A stretch of DNA of 64,000 nucleotides from Chryseosolibacter sp964493505. Lineage in GTDB: Bacteria > Bacteroidota > Bacteroidia > Cytophagales > Cyclobacteriaceae. The position numbers and the translations under genes were made by a program. How positions within the stretch are numbered: position 1 is the first letter of the stretch; each line of letters begins with the position of its first letter. Under the pieces are notes generated by a model. The model saw only the letters and a program-made list of their open reading frames with translations. It did no database searches and was not told where the DNA came from. The stretch is from the NCBI GenBank assembly GCA_964493505.1, contig CAZBNP010000006.1, forward strand, positions 160,171-224,170, given 5' to 3'. Shown here one piece after another: positions 27,378 to 36,289 of this stretch.

Positions 27378-27947
27378 ATGCATTTGAATTCATCATACAA
27401 GAACCAAACCGATGAGGAGTTGATATTGCTCTACAAAAAGAGTGAAAATCTCGAGATCGTTGGCGTTCTGTATGAGCGTTACACCGCGCTGACGTTCGGT
27501 GTTTGCCTCAAATACCTGAAAGACCGGGAAGAAAGCCGCGACGCCATGATGCAGATATTTGAGAAGCTGATTGACAACCTGAAACACCATGAAATCAACG
27601 TATTCAAATCATGGTTGTACGTCACGGCGCGAAATCACTGTCTCATGCAACTGCGCGCGAAAAAGGGAAAATTCTTTGAAGAACTTTCTCCTGTGAATGT
27701 GGAAACGAGCCTTAACGGGCATCCGGATGAGGACAAGGAAACGGAGCAAGACCTTACCAGGCTTGAAAATTGCATCAATTCACTTGCACACGAGCAACAG
27801 CAATGCGTCCGTCTCTTTTACCTTCAGCAGAAATGCTATAAGGAGATCACGGAGAGCACCGGCTATGACCTGAAGAAAGTCAAAAGCTACATCCAGAATG
27901 GAAAACGAAACCTGAAAATATGCATGGAGCGAAATGAGAAATCGTAA
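27378..27947 (+). CDS. ECF-type RNA polymerase sigma factor
   Basis: 189 residues with sigma-70 region 2 (FGVCLKYLKDREESRDAMMQIF, FKSWLYVTARNHCLMQLR) and region 4 (EQQQCVRLFYLQQKCYKEI, KKVKSYIQNGKRNLK). It overlaps the next gene by 14 bases, and that product has an anti-sigma-like N-terminus, so the two likely form a regulatory pair. It diverges from the VWA gene over a 160-bp spacer holding both promoters. Confidence 0.92.
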   Translation: MHLNSSYKNQTDEELILLYKKSENLEIVGVLYERYTALTFGVCLKYLKDREESRDAMMQIFEKLIDNLKHHEINVFKSWLYVTARNHCLMQLRAKKGKFFEELSPVNVETSLNGHPDEDKETEQDLTRLENCINSLAHEQQQCVRLFYLQQKCYKEITESTGYDLKKVKSYIQNGKRNLKICMERNEKS

Positions 27948-28983
27948 ACACGATATCGAGAAGTATCTACGCGGTGAACTATCACCGGCAGACATGCACG
28001 CGCTGGAGAGGGAGGCGTTAAACGATCCGTTCCTTGCGGAGGCCCTGGAGGGAGTTGAACATACCAACGCAGACAGCTTCCTGTATGACCTGCACCAGAT
28101 CAACCGGTCGGTACACGACCGTATGAGAAGGAAGCCACGTAAAGATGGCAAGGTAGTCCGTATATGGGGATGGACATCCGCTGTGGCGGCCACCGTGCTG
28201 CTGCTCGTCGTCGCCGGATTTCTGGTCCTGAACTTTCTTCGGGAGCAGCCCGCTCAGCCGGAAGCTATTACCCGTGCGGCTGAAGTTACACCCGCAGATA
28301 GCGTTCCCGTTGCTAGTGAGCCCCCCGGTCCCCTGGCCTTTGCGGAAGAAGGCGCGCCACCCAAACAGCAATCATCGGCTCCCGTGCCTTCGCGAAGGGA
28401 AACAACCCGTCGCCCGGAGATCACACCGGCCCCCATCGTCGCGGAGGAAGTGCCAGCCGAGGCGCCCGCCGAACGGGAGAACGCATATACTGCCGGCGCG
28501 AAGCGTGAAAGATCCACGGCTGCTGTTGCAGAAGAGAGTGTTGCGTTTTCCCGTCCTGCCGTCGCAGACGAAGTTATCGACACGATAACGATCCTCAGCA
28601 AGGTCGCCGACGAGAGTGGTGAAGAGGAAGTGGTCATGCTCAGCGAAGTAGTGGTTGTTGGCCAGGGTGAAAAGAAAAAATCTGGCGGCAACACTTCAGC
28701 GGAACCCGCTGTCGGGAAGGATGCATTCAAGCGCTACCTGGCCGAAAGCATACAATACCCGCAAGAGGCTATCGACAAAAAGATCCAGGGAAGAGTCACC
28801 GTCAGATTCACCGTTTCGCCCACAGGTGAGTTAACCGGTTTCGAAGTAGTAAAAGGCATCGGATCGGGCTGCGATGAAGAACTCATACGCGCAATCCGCG
28901 AAGGGCCGGATTGGCAACCCGCTGTCGCCGGAGGCGAATATGTGGAGAGCAGGGTCAGGGTAAGATACAGGTTCGCGCCGTAA
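27934..28983 (+). CDS. Anti-sigma-like membrane protein with C-terminal TonB domain
   Basis: A 349-residue single-pass protein. The cytoplasmic N-terminus (IEKYLRGELSPADMHALERE) resembles the start of Bacteroidota anti-sigma factors. A membrane segment lies at about 72-100, followed by a periplasmic Pro/Ala/Glu-rich stretch (about 100-240) and a TonB C-terminal domain (about 260-349) with RVTVRFTVSPTGELTGFEV. The layout suggests a regulator whose periplasmic part contacts an envelope partner, though it could instead transduce energy to a receptor. It is translationally coupled to the ECF sigma gene. Confidence 0.85.
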   Translation: MRNRKHDIEKYLRGELSPADMHALEREALNDPFLAEALEGVEHTNADSFLYDLHQINRSVHDRMRRKPRKDGKVVRIWGWTSAVAATVLLLVVAGFLVLNFLREQPAQPEAITRAAEVTPADSVPVASEPPGPLAFAEEGAPPKQQSSAPVPSRRETTRRPEITPAPIVAEEVPAEAPAERENAYTAGAKRERSTAAVAEESVAFSRPAVADEVIDTITILSKVADESGEEEVVMLSEVVVVGQGEKKKSGGNTSAEPAVGKDAFKRYLAESIQYPQEAIDKKIQGRVTVRFTVSPTGELTGFEVVKGIGSGCDEELIRAIREGPDWQPAVAGGEYVESRVRVRYRFAP

Positions 28984-29002
28984 TTCGCGGCGGACGGACG
29001 GC

Positions 29003-30220
29003 TCACCATTCGCTCTCAAACTGAGACTGTAACGGCGCGTGTTTTTCCAGGTCTTTGAGAACCTGTTGGTCAAGGGGTGTTTCCTTGATCACATTGTAGT
29101 TATCCCAAAAATTTTTGTTGTAAGGCTGATCCTGGAACTGTAGTCCATAGTTGCGCATCTTTTCCGTAGACCGGATTCGCTCCTTCGCGTTGGGAGTCAC
29201 CCTGTTGATCAGCAGCTGCTGAAAGAGCTCAGTCTCAAATTTGAGCGCCTTGGTTTCGATGTCGTACCAATTGATCTTTGAGTTGATATTGATAAAGTTC
29301 GGGTACATCTTGCCATTAAATCTCCTGTACTCTATCGTCTTTTTGATACCGGCGAATCGGCTGATAAGATCATTGCGTTTGCCGAGATAGTTGTTATCCA
29401 TACCCTGTTCGAATTCAAAGCGAATGATGGAAAAATCTTCGGTGTCGATATAGAATTTCATAAAGTACTTTCCGCGATAGCAAACCACGTACGTCTCGTG
29501 ATCGTTGTAGTATGAGTTGTTTTCGCGTGACATTTTAGAGTACACCTCCTCGCCGTCGTCGAACTGTCGGTAGCGAATATTATTGTGAAGCAGCAGGTCT
29601 TCCAGCAGGTTATCCTGGTCGAAGTAGGTAGTGAATTTGCTCTCATACCCGAGGCTTTGTCGCACTTCAATCAGCCGGACACTTTCGCGAAGCTTGAATT
29701 TATTTCGGGGAGCTTCGTAGTTCTGGTCGTAGATGCGAACAGCGGCTTCGAGCAGGGATATGTACGTGCCTCCCACTTTCTTGACGTCACGATAAAAGCC
29801 ATCGAGAAGAAACGGCTCCATGGGATAGTTTTGCTCGATCCGCGAGAGGGCGATCTGCAGGATCTCGTTACCGCTAAGCGTGTCGGAAACGACAATTTCT
29901 TTCAGGACAATGGGCGACTTATCCATCTTGATGACCTGCGTTTTGTCAGTCAGGGACCACACGGGGGCTTCGAAGTTTTTGTAGCCGAGCATGCTGACGA
30001 CAAGCACCTCGTTGCGGTAGGCGACAGGCATGTGAAAATCGAATTCCCCGTTTACGTTGGAAATAGTGCCAATGGCGGCCGACTTCAGGCCTATCGATGC
30101 GTATCCGAGCGGTTCATTGGTCTCACGGTCGACTACCGTGGCTGACACGGTTATATCCTGGCCGCTGACAGCGGCAGCAGAAGCACAGAAGAGCACGGAT
30201 ACCAATAGCCACTTTCTCAT
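29003..30220 (-). CDS. Exported protein with CarboxypepD_reg domain
   Basis: About 405 residues. A signal peptide (MRKWLLVSVLFCASAAAVSG) is followed by a CarboxypepD_reg domain (about 22-105; TVVDRETNEPLGYASIG) and a 300-residue C-terminal region of unknown function with the look of DUF5686-related proteins. No catalytic motif is visible. An ATG at 30244 would add eight residues; the inner ATG gives a cleaner signal peptide. It converges on the TonB-domain gene with 19 bases between stops. Confidence 0.82.
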   Translation of the reverse strand: MRKWLLVSVLFCASAAAVSGQDITVSATVVDRETNEPLGYASIGLKSAAIGTISNVNGEFDFHMPVAYRNEVLVVSMLGYKNFEAPVWSLTDKTQVIKMDKSPIVLKEIVVSDTLSGNEILQIALSRIEQNYPMEPFLLDGFYRDVKKVGGTYISLLEAAVRIYDQNYEAPRNKFKLRESVRLIEVRQSLGYESKFTTYFDQDNLLEDLLLHNNIRYRQFDDGEEVYSKMSRENNSYYNDHETYVVCYRGKYFMKFYIDTEDFSIIRFEFEQGMDNNYLGKRNDLISRFAGIKKTIEYRRFNGKMYPNFININSKINWYDIETKALKFETELFQQLLINRVTPNAKERIRSTEKMRNYGLQFQDQPYNKNFWDNYNVIKETPLDQQVLKDLEKHAPLQSQFESEW

Positions 30221-30335
30221 AAAAAATCCGTCTAAGTTGCTCATTTAGAGGTTTTTTTCAAACGGGATGTAGGATTATCGTACACTTTTGCGGATTTGTC
30301 GGGCAAAGCCCCGGCTTAAAGGCTTTTCCTTTCCA

Positions 30336-31490
30336 ATGCTTAACTTTAGAACGAAATTGGGCGCCTTGAAACTTTTTGATGACATACCTAAGGTCTGGAA
30401 GAGAGCGTATCTGCTCCTTTGCGTATGGTACGCGATAAACTATTCCGTAGGCTCTATCCTTGAATACAAGCTCGAAACGCCCCATACCTACATCTTCTGG
30501 AACGCCCTTTCGCTGTTTGAGGCCCATTGTATTCTGATGGCAGGCATCTTTTTTTACAGCAATTGGCTGTTCAAATTCAATGTACCTCTCCAGATAGCGG
30601 GTCATGCGTTAGGTGTTATGTTATATTTCCTAATCATCGGTTCTCTTTCGTACTATCTTGTAGACTACGTAGAAGGGTTCACATACTATGAGAACTGGGA
30701 GGCCCATCTGGTCCAACTCCTGAGATGGGAGGGCCTGCATTTTCACGACCAGTATATTATTACTGTTGGGGTTTACTACGTGATTCGTTACTTCCAGGGA
30801 CTACAGAATCAGGAAGAAGAGAAGAGCAAATTAAACATTAAAAACCGGGAAATGCAGATATCTTTGTTGAAATCGCAGATAAACCCCCACTTCCTGTTTA
30901 ATACGCTGAACTCGATCAACACCCTGATCGGGTCCAGCAAAGAGCAAGCACGGCGTGTTATCACCCAACTCTCGGATATCTTCCGCTACGCGCTGGATTC
31001 GCATGGCGACGAGATGGTGAGGCTGACCCATGAACTTGACTTTATTGATAACTATATTCGTATTCAACAAGTGCGCTTTGGTGACCGGCTAAAATTCGTC
31101 AAGCAGGTCGATTTCTCCTGCCTGGGGGTACGGATACCCCCGATGATCCTGCAACCGCTGGTAGAGAACTCAGTGAAGTACGGTATTGCGCCAAAAGAAG
31201 ACGGAGGCACAATTGTATTGACCGTGAAGCGTTTCAATAAAATGATCTTTTTCGAAGTCAAAGACGACGGACTGGGTTCAAACGCCAAGAATGTAATGGA
31301 CGGCACCTCCAGCGGCGTAGGAATCAAAAATACCGATCAGCGTCTCAAGAGTATATTTGGTGCCGGCGCAGGGTTGCGCATCCGGTCGAACGAGTGGGGC
31401 TACTCCGTGAGTTTCTTCATTCCCTACCAGGAGGAGAATAGCCAGGCGCCCGAGGATGTCAGCGAAGAGATCAAGATAAAGACAGGATAA
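30336..31490 (+). CDS. LytS/YehU-type sensor histidine kinase
   Basis: About 384 residues. Four hydrophobic segments fill the first 170 residues, followed by a short coiled coil, the His_kinase (PF06580) motif SQINPHFLFNTLNSINTL with the phosphorylated His, and an ATPase domain with LQPLVENSVKYG and DDGLGS. No extracellular sensor domain is evident. The LytTR response regulator follows 46 bases later and is the presumed partner. The start is ATG 30336 rather than the TTG at 30288. Confidence 0.93.
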   Translation: MLNFRTKLGALKLFDDIPKVWKRAYLLLCVWYAINYSVGSILEYKLETPHTYIFWNALSLFEAHCILMAGIFFYSNWLFKFNVPLQIAGHALGVMLYFLIIGSLSYYLVDYVEGFTYYENWEAHLVQLLRWEGLHFHDQYIITVGVYYVIRYFQGLQNQEEEKSKLNIKNREMQISLLKSQINPHFLFNTLNSINTLIGSSKEQARRVITQLSDIFRYALDSHGDEMVRLTHELDFIDNYIRIQQVRFGDRLKFVKQVDFSCLGVRIPPMILQPLVENSVKYGIAPKEDGGTIVLTVKRFNKMIFFEVKDDGLGSNAKNVMDGTSSGVGIKNTDQRLKSIFGAGAGLRIRSNEWGYSVSFFIPYQEENSQAPEDVSEEIKIKTG

Positions 31491-31536
31491 TCACAGCAAA
31501 CTAACCTACCAGCAAAATAAATTTAAACAGAATCCA

Positions 31537-32280
31537 ATGAATATAACCTGTGTCATAGTTGACGATGAAAAATTGGCCCGTGATCTTCTTGTTGAATACC
31601 TTCAGCAAATACCGAACATTCAGATAACCGGCGAAGCTTCCAAAGGAAAGGAAGCCGTTGAAGTCATTGATACACTCAAGCCCGACCTCGTGTTCCTGGA
31701 CGTGCAAATGCCCGGAATGACCGGTTTCGATGTACTCGACGAGATCACCCACGACCCCTTTGTGATCTTCTGCACAGCATACGACCAGTATGCCATCAAG
31801 GCTTTCGAAAAAAATGCAGTAGACTACCTGTTGAAGCCTCTGGACCAGGAGCGTTTCAAGGCGGCGGTAGAGCGGGCGATCAACCGGATGAAACTCGAAC
31901 AGAACAACGTCGGCGAGTTGCTGCGCAGCATCAAAACAGAAAACAAATCGTCATACGACAATCATATCTTCGTACAAAAATCCGAGAAGCTTCTCAACCT
32001 CCCCGTCGAAGAGATCGTCTACCTCGAAGCATCGGGCGACTATACGATCCTTACCACCAAAAACGATCAGTTTGTAAGTTCTTCCGGGATCGGGAAGCTC
32101 GAAGAAATTCTTAATCCCGAATTATTTATCAGGGTCCATCGCAGTACGATCATCAACATCAACTGCCTGAAAGAGATCGAAAAGCATTTCAATGGAGGCA
32201 TGGTGGTGAAGATGCAAAACGGGAAGAGCTTCCCCGTGAGCAGGACTTATGCAAAGCTAATCCGGAGGAAGGTTGTTTAG
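31537..32280 (+). CDS. LytTR-family response regulator
   Basis: 247 residues: a receiver domain (about 1-120) with the phospho-acceptor Asp in DLVFLDVQMPG and a conserved Lys in LLKPLDQERF, then a LytTR DNA-binding domain (about 145-247) with YLEASGDYT and RVHRSTIINI. It is the partner of the adjacent LytS-type kinase. Confidence 0.95.
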   Translation: MNITCVIVDDEKLARDLLVEYLQQIPNIQITGEASKGKEAVEVIDTLKPDLVFLDVQMPGMTGFDVLDEITHDPFVIFCTAYDQYAIKAFEKNAVDYLLKPLDQERFKAAVERAINRMKLEQNNVGELLRSIKTENKSSYDNHIFVQKSEKLLNLPVEEIVYLEASGDYTILTTKNDQFVSSSGIGKLEEILNPELFIRVHRSTIININCLKEIEKHFNGGMVVKMQNGKSFPVSRTYAKLIRRKVV

Positions 32281-32328
32281 GTGAGTTTCGGATTTCAATG
32301 CAACAACACCCTGGTGCAACCGGGATAA

Positions 32329-32350
32329 ATTTTAATCAAATGATTAAAAT
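32329..32350. promoter_or_regulatory. Palindromic operator upstream of tetR
   Basis: Perfect 10-bp arms ATTTTAATCA and TGATTAAAAT around AA. The core AATCAAATGATT recurs exactly at 33063-33074 before the tolC-like gene. It abuts the tetR promoter, as expected for an autoregulatory TetR operator. Confidence 0.75.
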
Positions 32351-32351
32351 A

Positions 32352-32384
32352 TTTGGATAAATCAAAAGGTCATTTCTATCTTTG
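32352..32384 (+). promoter_or_regulatory. Bacteroidota-type promoter of the tetR/efflux cluster
   Basis: TTTG at 32352-32355 and TATCTTTG at 32377-32384, matching TAnnTTTG, are separated by 21 bases. This fits the Bacteroidota primary sigma factor. The tetR ATG follows 27 bases later. Confidence 0.7.
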
Positions 32385-32410
32385 TCCCGGAAAAGAAATT
32401 CTAATATAAA

Positions 32411-33043
32411 ATGGCCAAAAGTAAAGAAGTAAAGAAATTAGACACTTCAACGGAAGAAAAAATAAAGAACGCTGCCCGTACCGTATTTCACAAGAAAGGC
32501 TATGCGGCAACACGTACCAGGCATATCGCAGAGGAAGCAGGCATTAACCTTGCTTTGCTCAACTATTACTTCCGCAGCAAAGAAAAACTATTTGAAATCA
32601 TCATGACAGAGACAGTATCAGGCTTTGCTCAAAATATAGCGGTTGTGCTGAATGATGAAAAAACCACACTGGAAAAAAAAGTGGAGAACATTGTTACGAG
32701 ATATATAGACCTGATAACAATAGAGCCGGAAACTCCGGGTTTCATCGTAAGTGAAATCCGAAATAACCCCGATGGTCTGTTGGAGAAGCTACCCGTTAAG
32801 CAATTATTTCACAATTCAGTGTTTATGAAGCAGCATCAAAAAGCAGTAGCGGAGGGCAAGATTACTGAACCCAATCCATTGCAGTTCCTCATGAATATGA
32901 TAGGGTTGGTAGTTTTTCCTTTCGTCGCAAAACCTTTGCTCTCTGCCGTCGGCGGCTTAAAGGAGGCTCAATTTAACCAATTGATGCAAGACCGTAAAAA
33001 ACTGATACCTGTTTGGATAAAAGCAATGATGAAAGCGAAGTAA
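32411..33043 (+). CDS. TetR/AcrR-family repressor (CecR-like position)
   Basis: 210 residues with an N-terminal helix-turn-helix (AARTVFHKKGYAATRTRHIAEEAG, NLALLNYYFRSKEKLF) and a helical ligand/dimer domain. It heads the efflux cluster, and identical AATCAAATGATT cores lie before it and before the next gene, so it likely represses both. E. coli CecR (YbiH) occupies the equivalent position before ybhGFSR. The effector is unknown. Confidence 0.92.
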   Translation: MAKSKEVKKLDTSTEEKIKNAARTVFHKKGYAATRTRHIAEEAGINLALLNYYFRSKEKLFEIIMTETVSGFAQNIAVVLNDEKTTLEKKVENIVTRYIDLITIEPETPGFIVSEIRNNPDGLLEKLPVKQLFHNSVFMKQHQKAVAEGKITEPNPLQFLMNMIGLVVFPFVAKPLLSAVGGLKEAQFNQLMQDRKKLIPVWIKAMMKAK

Positions 33044-33060
33044 ATTTTTTTGACCTCTGA

Positions 33061-33076
33061 TTAATCAAATGATTGA
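33061..33076. promoter_or_regulatory. Second TetR operator, before the tolC-like gene
   Basis: TTAATCA-AA-TGATTGA, one mismatch from a perfect palindrome, sharing the 12-base core AATCAAATGATT with the operator at 32329. It lies between tetR and the tolC-like gene, so the efflux genes may have their own TetR-controlled promoter. Confidence 0.7.
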
Positions 33077-33094
33077 AACGTAAAATTAAATACA

Positions 33095-34384
33095 ATGATT
33101 AAAGCGGCTTATAAACAAAAATCAAAATGGCTGATTAGCCTGTTGCTCGTGTGCAGCCATTGGGCTATGGCACAAACGGAAACCATGTTAAGCCTTGACA
33201 ATTGCCTCGCCATGGCAAAACAGAATTATCCATTGATAAAGCAGTACACGCTCATAGAAAAAACAAAGGAGTATTCCATCGCCAATGCTCAAAAAGGGGT
33301 TTTGCCTCAATTCCATGTAGCGGGGCAGGCAACCTATCAATCGGATGTTACACAGGTCCCGATTTCATTGCCCAACATTGACATCCCCACCATGAGCAAA
33401 GACCAGTACAGGCTGTATGGCGAGGTATCGCAGTCCATTACCGACCTGTTTACTGTGAAAGACCAAAAAGGATTTATCAACAACAAATCGGAAATAGAAA
33501 CCCAAAAAACAGAGGTCGAACTGTACCCGCTAAAAGAACGCATTAACAACCTCTATTTCGGAATATTGTTGATTGATGCCCAAATTCAGCAAACAGACCT
33601 GCTCAAAAAGGATATTCAAAGTGGCATAGACAAAACCAATATCGCCATTGCCAACGGCGTAGCATTGAAAAGTACAGCCGACAACCTGAAAGCCGAATTG
33701 CTGAAAGCAGACCAGCGCACCATTGAATTGAAAGCCACACGCCAAGGCTATGCAGATATGTTGGCTTTGTTCATCGGTCAGCCGATTGACCAAAACACCG
33801 TACTTGAAACGCCAACAAGGCAAACGCTTTCAATCAATTCTATTAACCGACCCGAGTTAAGGCTGTTTGACCTGCAAAAGCAATCCTTTGACGTACAGAA
33901 CAAGTTGATTACGGCTAAAAACCTGCCGCGTTTGAGCGTGTTCTTTCAAGGCGGTTTAGGCAGACCCGGTTTAAATATGCTGGATAATGATAGCAAAGGT
34001 TACTACATCGGAGGGCTTCGTCTGAATTGGAATTTTACGGGCTTCTACACGCACAAGAACGAACGGAAAATGCTGGCCCTCAGTCAAAGCGCAGTAGACG
34101 TACAAAGGGAAACATTCTTGTTCAACACCAGCCTCACCTTGAGACAGCAGAATGCTGATATAACCAAAATGGAGCAATTGATTGAGACGGACAAAAGCAT
34201 CATAACCCTTCGTGAAAGCGTAAAGAATACCGCGCAAAATCAGCTTACCTACGGTACGGCAACCACCAACGACTATCTCATTGCCGTGACTGCCAAAGAC
34301 ATTGCAAAGCAAAGTTTGATTTTACACGAAATACAGCTTTTAATGACAGAATACAATGCACAAACAACAGCGGGAAATCAGTAA
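33095..34384 (+). CDS. TolC-family outer-membrane efflux protein
   Basis: 429 residues. A signal peptide (WLISLLLVCSHWAMAQ) precedes two repeated OEP-type helical/coiled-coil halves with strands between them, as in TolC trimers that form the outer-membrane exit duct. It is the first structural gene after tetR and is followed by the adaptor lipoprotein gene, overlapping its upstream region but not its ATG. Confidence 0.92.
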   Translation: MIKAAYKQKSKWLISLLLVCSHWAMAQTETMLSLDNCLAMAKQNYPLIKQYTLIEKTKEYSIANAQKGVLPQFHVAGQATYQSDVTQVPISLPNIDIPTMSKDQYRLYGEVSQSITDLFTVKDQKGFINNKSEIETQKTEVELYPLKERINNLYFGILLIDAQIQQTDLLKKDIQSGIDKTNIAIANGVALKSTADNLKAELLKADQRTIELKATRQGYADMLALFIGQPIDQNTVLETPTRQTLSINSINRPELRLFDLQKQSFDVQNKLITAKNLPRLSVFFQGGLGRPGLNMLDNDSKGYYIGGLRLNWNFTGFYTHKNERKMLALSQSAVDVQRETFLFNTSLTLRQQNADITKMEQLIETDKSIITLRESVKNTAQNQLTYGTATTNDYLIAVTAKDIAKQSLILHEIQLLMTEYNAQTTAGNQ

Positions 34385-34403
34385 CAATAAAAAAAGTGGA
34401 ACA

Positions 34404-35306
34404 ATGTATACAATAAAAACAATCGCATTAGTAGCAGGCCTGGTTACATTGCTCACTGCCTGTAACGACAACAAAGTTCACTTCGATGCTACGGGAGCAT
34501 TTGAAGCCGAGGAAACCATCATTTCATCGGAAGCCACGGGAACTATCAAACAGCTAAGCATTGAAGAGGGGCAAACGCTGGAAGCCGGGCAAGTTATCGG
34601 CTACGTCGACAGCGTACAGTTGTATTTGAAGAAAAAGCAACTGGAAGCACAGGTTATCGCCATGTTGGGAAAAAAGCCCAATATCAATGTTCAACTGTCC
34701 GCTTTGCAGGAACAGCTTAAGAATGCCGAAAAGGAACGGACGAGGGTCGCCAATCTGGTAAAAGGCGATGCCGCCACACCCAAACAACTGGACGACATTA
34801 ACGCACAGATTGAAGTGCTGAAAAACCAAATCGAAGCGCAAAAATCTACGTTGAGCATTTCCAGCGAAGGCATAGGCAAAGACGTTGTGCCTTTGCAGGT
34901 ACAAATTGAGCAACTGAACGACCAGCTTGCCAAAAGCAGCATCGTCAACCCCATTAAAGGAACCGTGCTTACCAAATATGCCGAAGCCAACGAAATGACG
35001 GCAGCAGGAAAACCCCTTTACAAAATCGCTGATTTATCCAACATCATGTTGAGGGCCTACATTACAGGCGACCAGCTACCCCAGGTAAAGTTGAATCAAC
35101 AGGTAAAAGTGCTTACCGACGACGGCAAAGGCGGCTACAAAGAAACAGAGGGCATTATTACGTGGATAAACGACCAGGCGGAGTTTACACCCAAAACCAT
35201 CCAGACCAAAGACGAAAGGGCAAATATGGTGTATGCCGTGAAGATAAAAGTCACAAATGACGGCTCATACAAGATAGGTATGTATGGCGAAATAAAATTT
35301 CACTAA
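34404..35306 (+). CDS. HlyD/MFP-family periplasmic adaptor lipoprotein (YbhG-like)
   Basis: About 300 residues. A lipobox LLTAC places the acylated Cys at residue 20. A biotinyl-lipoyl-like strand region (SSEATGTIKQLSIEEGQTLEAG), a long coiled-coil hairpin (about 75-165) and a beta-barrel domain (VNPIKGTVLTKYAEANEMTA) follow. It bridges the inner-membrane ABC-2 transporter and the TolC-like protein. The start is chosen at ATG 34404, which gives the lipoprotein signal; the open frame extends to 34356. Confidence 0.92.
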   Translation: MYTIKTIALVAGLVTLLTACNDNKVHFDATGAFEAEETIISSEATGTIKQLSIEEGQTLEAGQVIGYVDSVQLYLKKKQLEAQVIAMLGKKPNINVQLSALQEQLKNAEKERTRVANLVKGDAATPKQLDDINAQIEVLKNQIEAQKSTLSISSEGIGKDVVPLQVQIEQLNDQLAKSSIVNPIKGTVLTKYAEANEMTAAGKPLYKIADLSNIMLRAYITGDQLPQVKLNQQVKVLTDDGKGGYKETEGIITWINDQAEFTPKTIQTKDERANMVYAVKIKVTNDGSYKIGMYGEIKFH

Positions 35307-35307
35307 C

Positions 35308-36288
35308 ATGGCAGATGTTGTATTAAATAACATTGTAAAGACCTACAATAAAGGCGAAGTAAAGGCAGTAAACGACGTCTCATTCGAAGTAAACAAAGGT
35401 GAACTCTTCGGCTTGATCGGACCAGACGGAGCGGGCAAAACAAGCATTTTCCGCATACTCACCACATTGCTTTTGCCCAATAGCGGTACAGCTTCCGTAA
35501 ATGGCTTTGACGTGGTAAAAAGCTATAAAGCCATTCGCAAAAATGTTGGCTATATGCCAGGCAAATTTTCCCTGTATCAGGACTTATCCGTTGAAGAAAA
35601 CCTAAGCTTCTTTGCAACCGTATTCAATACCACCGTAGCAGAAAATTACGATTTGGTAAAGGATATCTATGAACAATTAGAGCCGTTCAAAACACGCCGG
35701 GCAGGGAAATTGTCGGGCGGCATGAAACAAAAATTGGCATTGTGTTGCGCATTAATTCACCGTCCGGCGGTATTGTTCTTAGACGAACCGACCACAGGCG
35801 TAGATGTCGTTTCACGAAAGGAATTTTGGGGAATGTTGAAAGCCTTAAAGCAGCAGGGTATTACCATTTTGGTTTCCACGCCCTACATGGACGAAGCCAC
35901 GCTATGTGAGCGCATTGCCCTGATACAAAACGGCAGTATCATGTCCATTGACACGCCCGATGCCATCATAAATCAATTTCCCGACAAGCTGTTTGCCGTA
36001 AAAGCAGATAATATGGGCAGGCTGCTGACTGCTTTGCGCACCAACAACCAAATAAAAAGCTGTTTCTCATTTGGCGACTTTCATCACATCACATTTAAGA
36101 GCAGCAACGAGTCGTCAACAAATGAAGTGACTAAAGCATTGCAAGGGTTAAGCCTGCCTGAAAAATCATCGGGCTACCCGCAAGTAACCGAACTGATCCA
36201 GACGCTGCAGGACAGCAACCTCCAGGATATTGAAATCAAACACATCACACCCGGCATTGAAGATTGCTTTATAAATCTGATGAACTGA
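35308..36288 (+). CDS. ABC transporter ATP-binding protein (first ATPase)
   Basis: 326 residues: Walker A GPDGAGKTSIF, signature LSGGMKQKLALCCALIHRP, Walker B VLFLDEPTTGVD, then an extra C-terminal region of about 100 residues. It corresponds to the N-terminal half of E. coli YbhF, which is a fusion of two ATPases; here the halves are separate genes with one base between them. It couples ATP use to the two ABC-2 permeases downstream. Confidence 0.95.
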   Translation: MADVVLNNIVKTYNKGEVKAVNDVSFEVNKGELFGLIGPDGAGKTSIFRILTTLLLPNSGTASVNGFDVVKSYKAIRKNVGYMPGKFSLYQDLSVEENLSFFATVFNTTVAENYDLVKDIYEQLEPFKTRRAGKLSGGMKQKLALCCALIHRPAVLFLDEPTTGVDVVSRKEFWGMLKALKQQGITILVSTPYMDEATLCERIALIQNGSIMSIDTPDAIINQFPDKLFAVKADNMGRLLTALRTNNQIKSCFSFGDFHHITFKSSNESSTNEVTKALQGLSLPEKSSGYPQVTELIQTLQDSNLQDIEIKHITPGIEDCFINLMN

Positions 36289-36289
36289 C

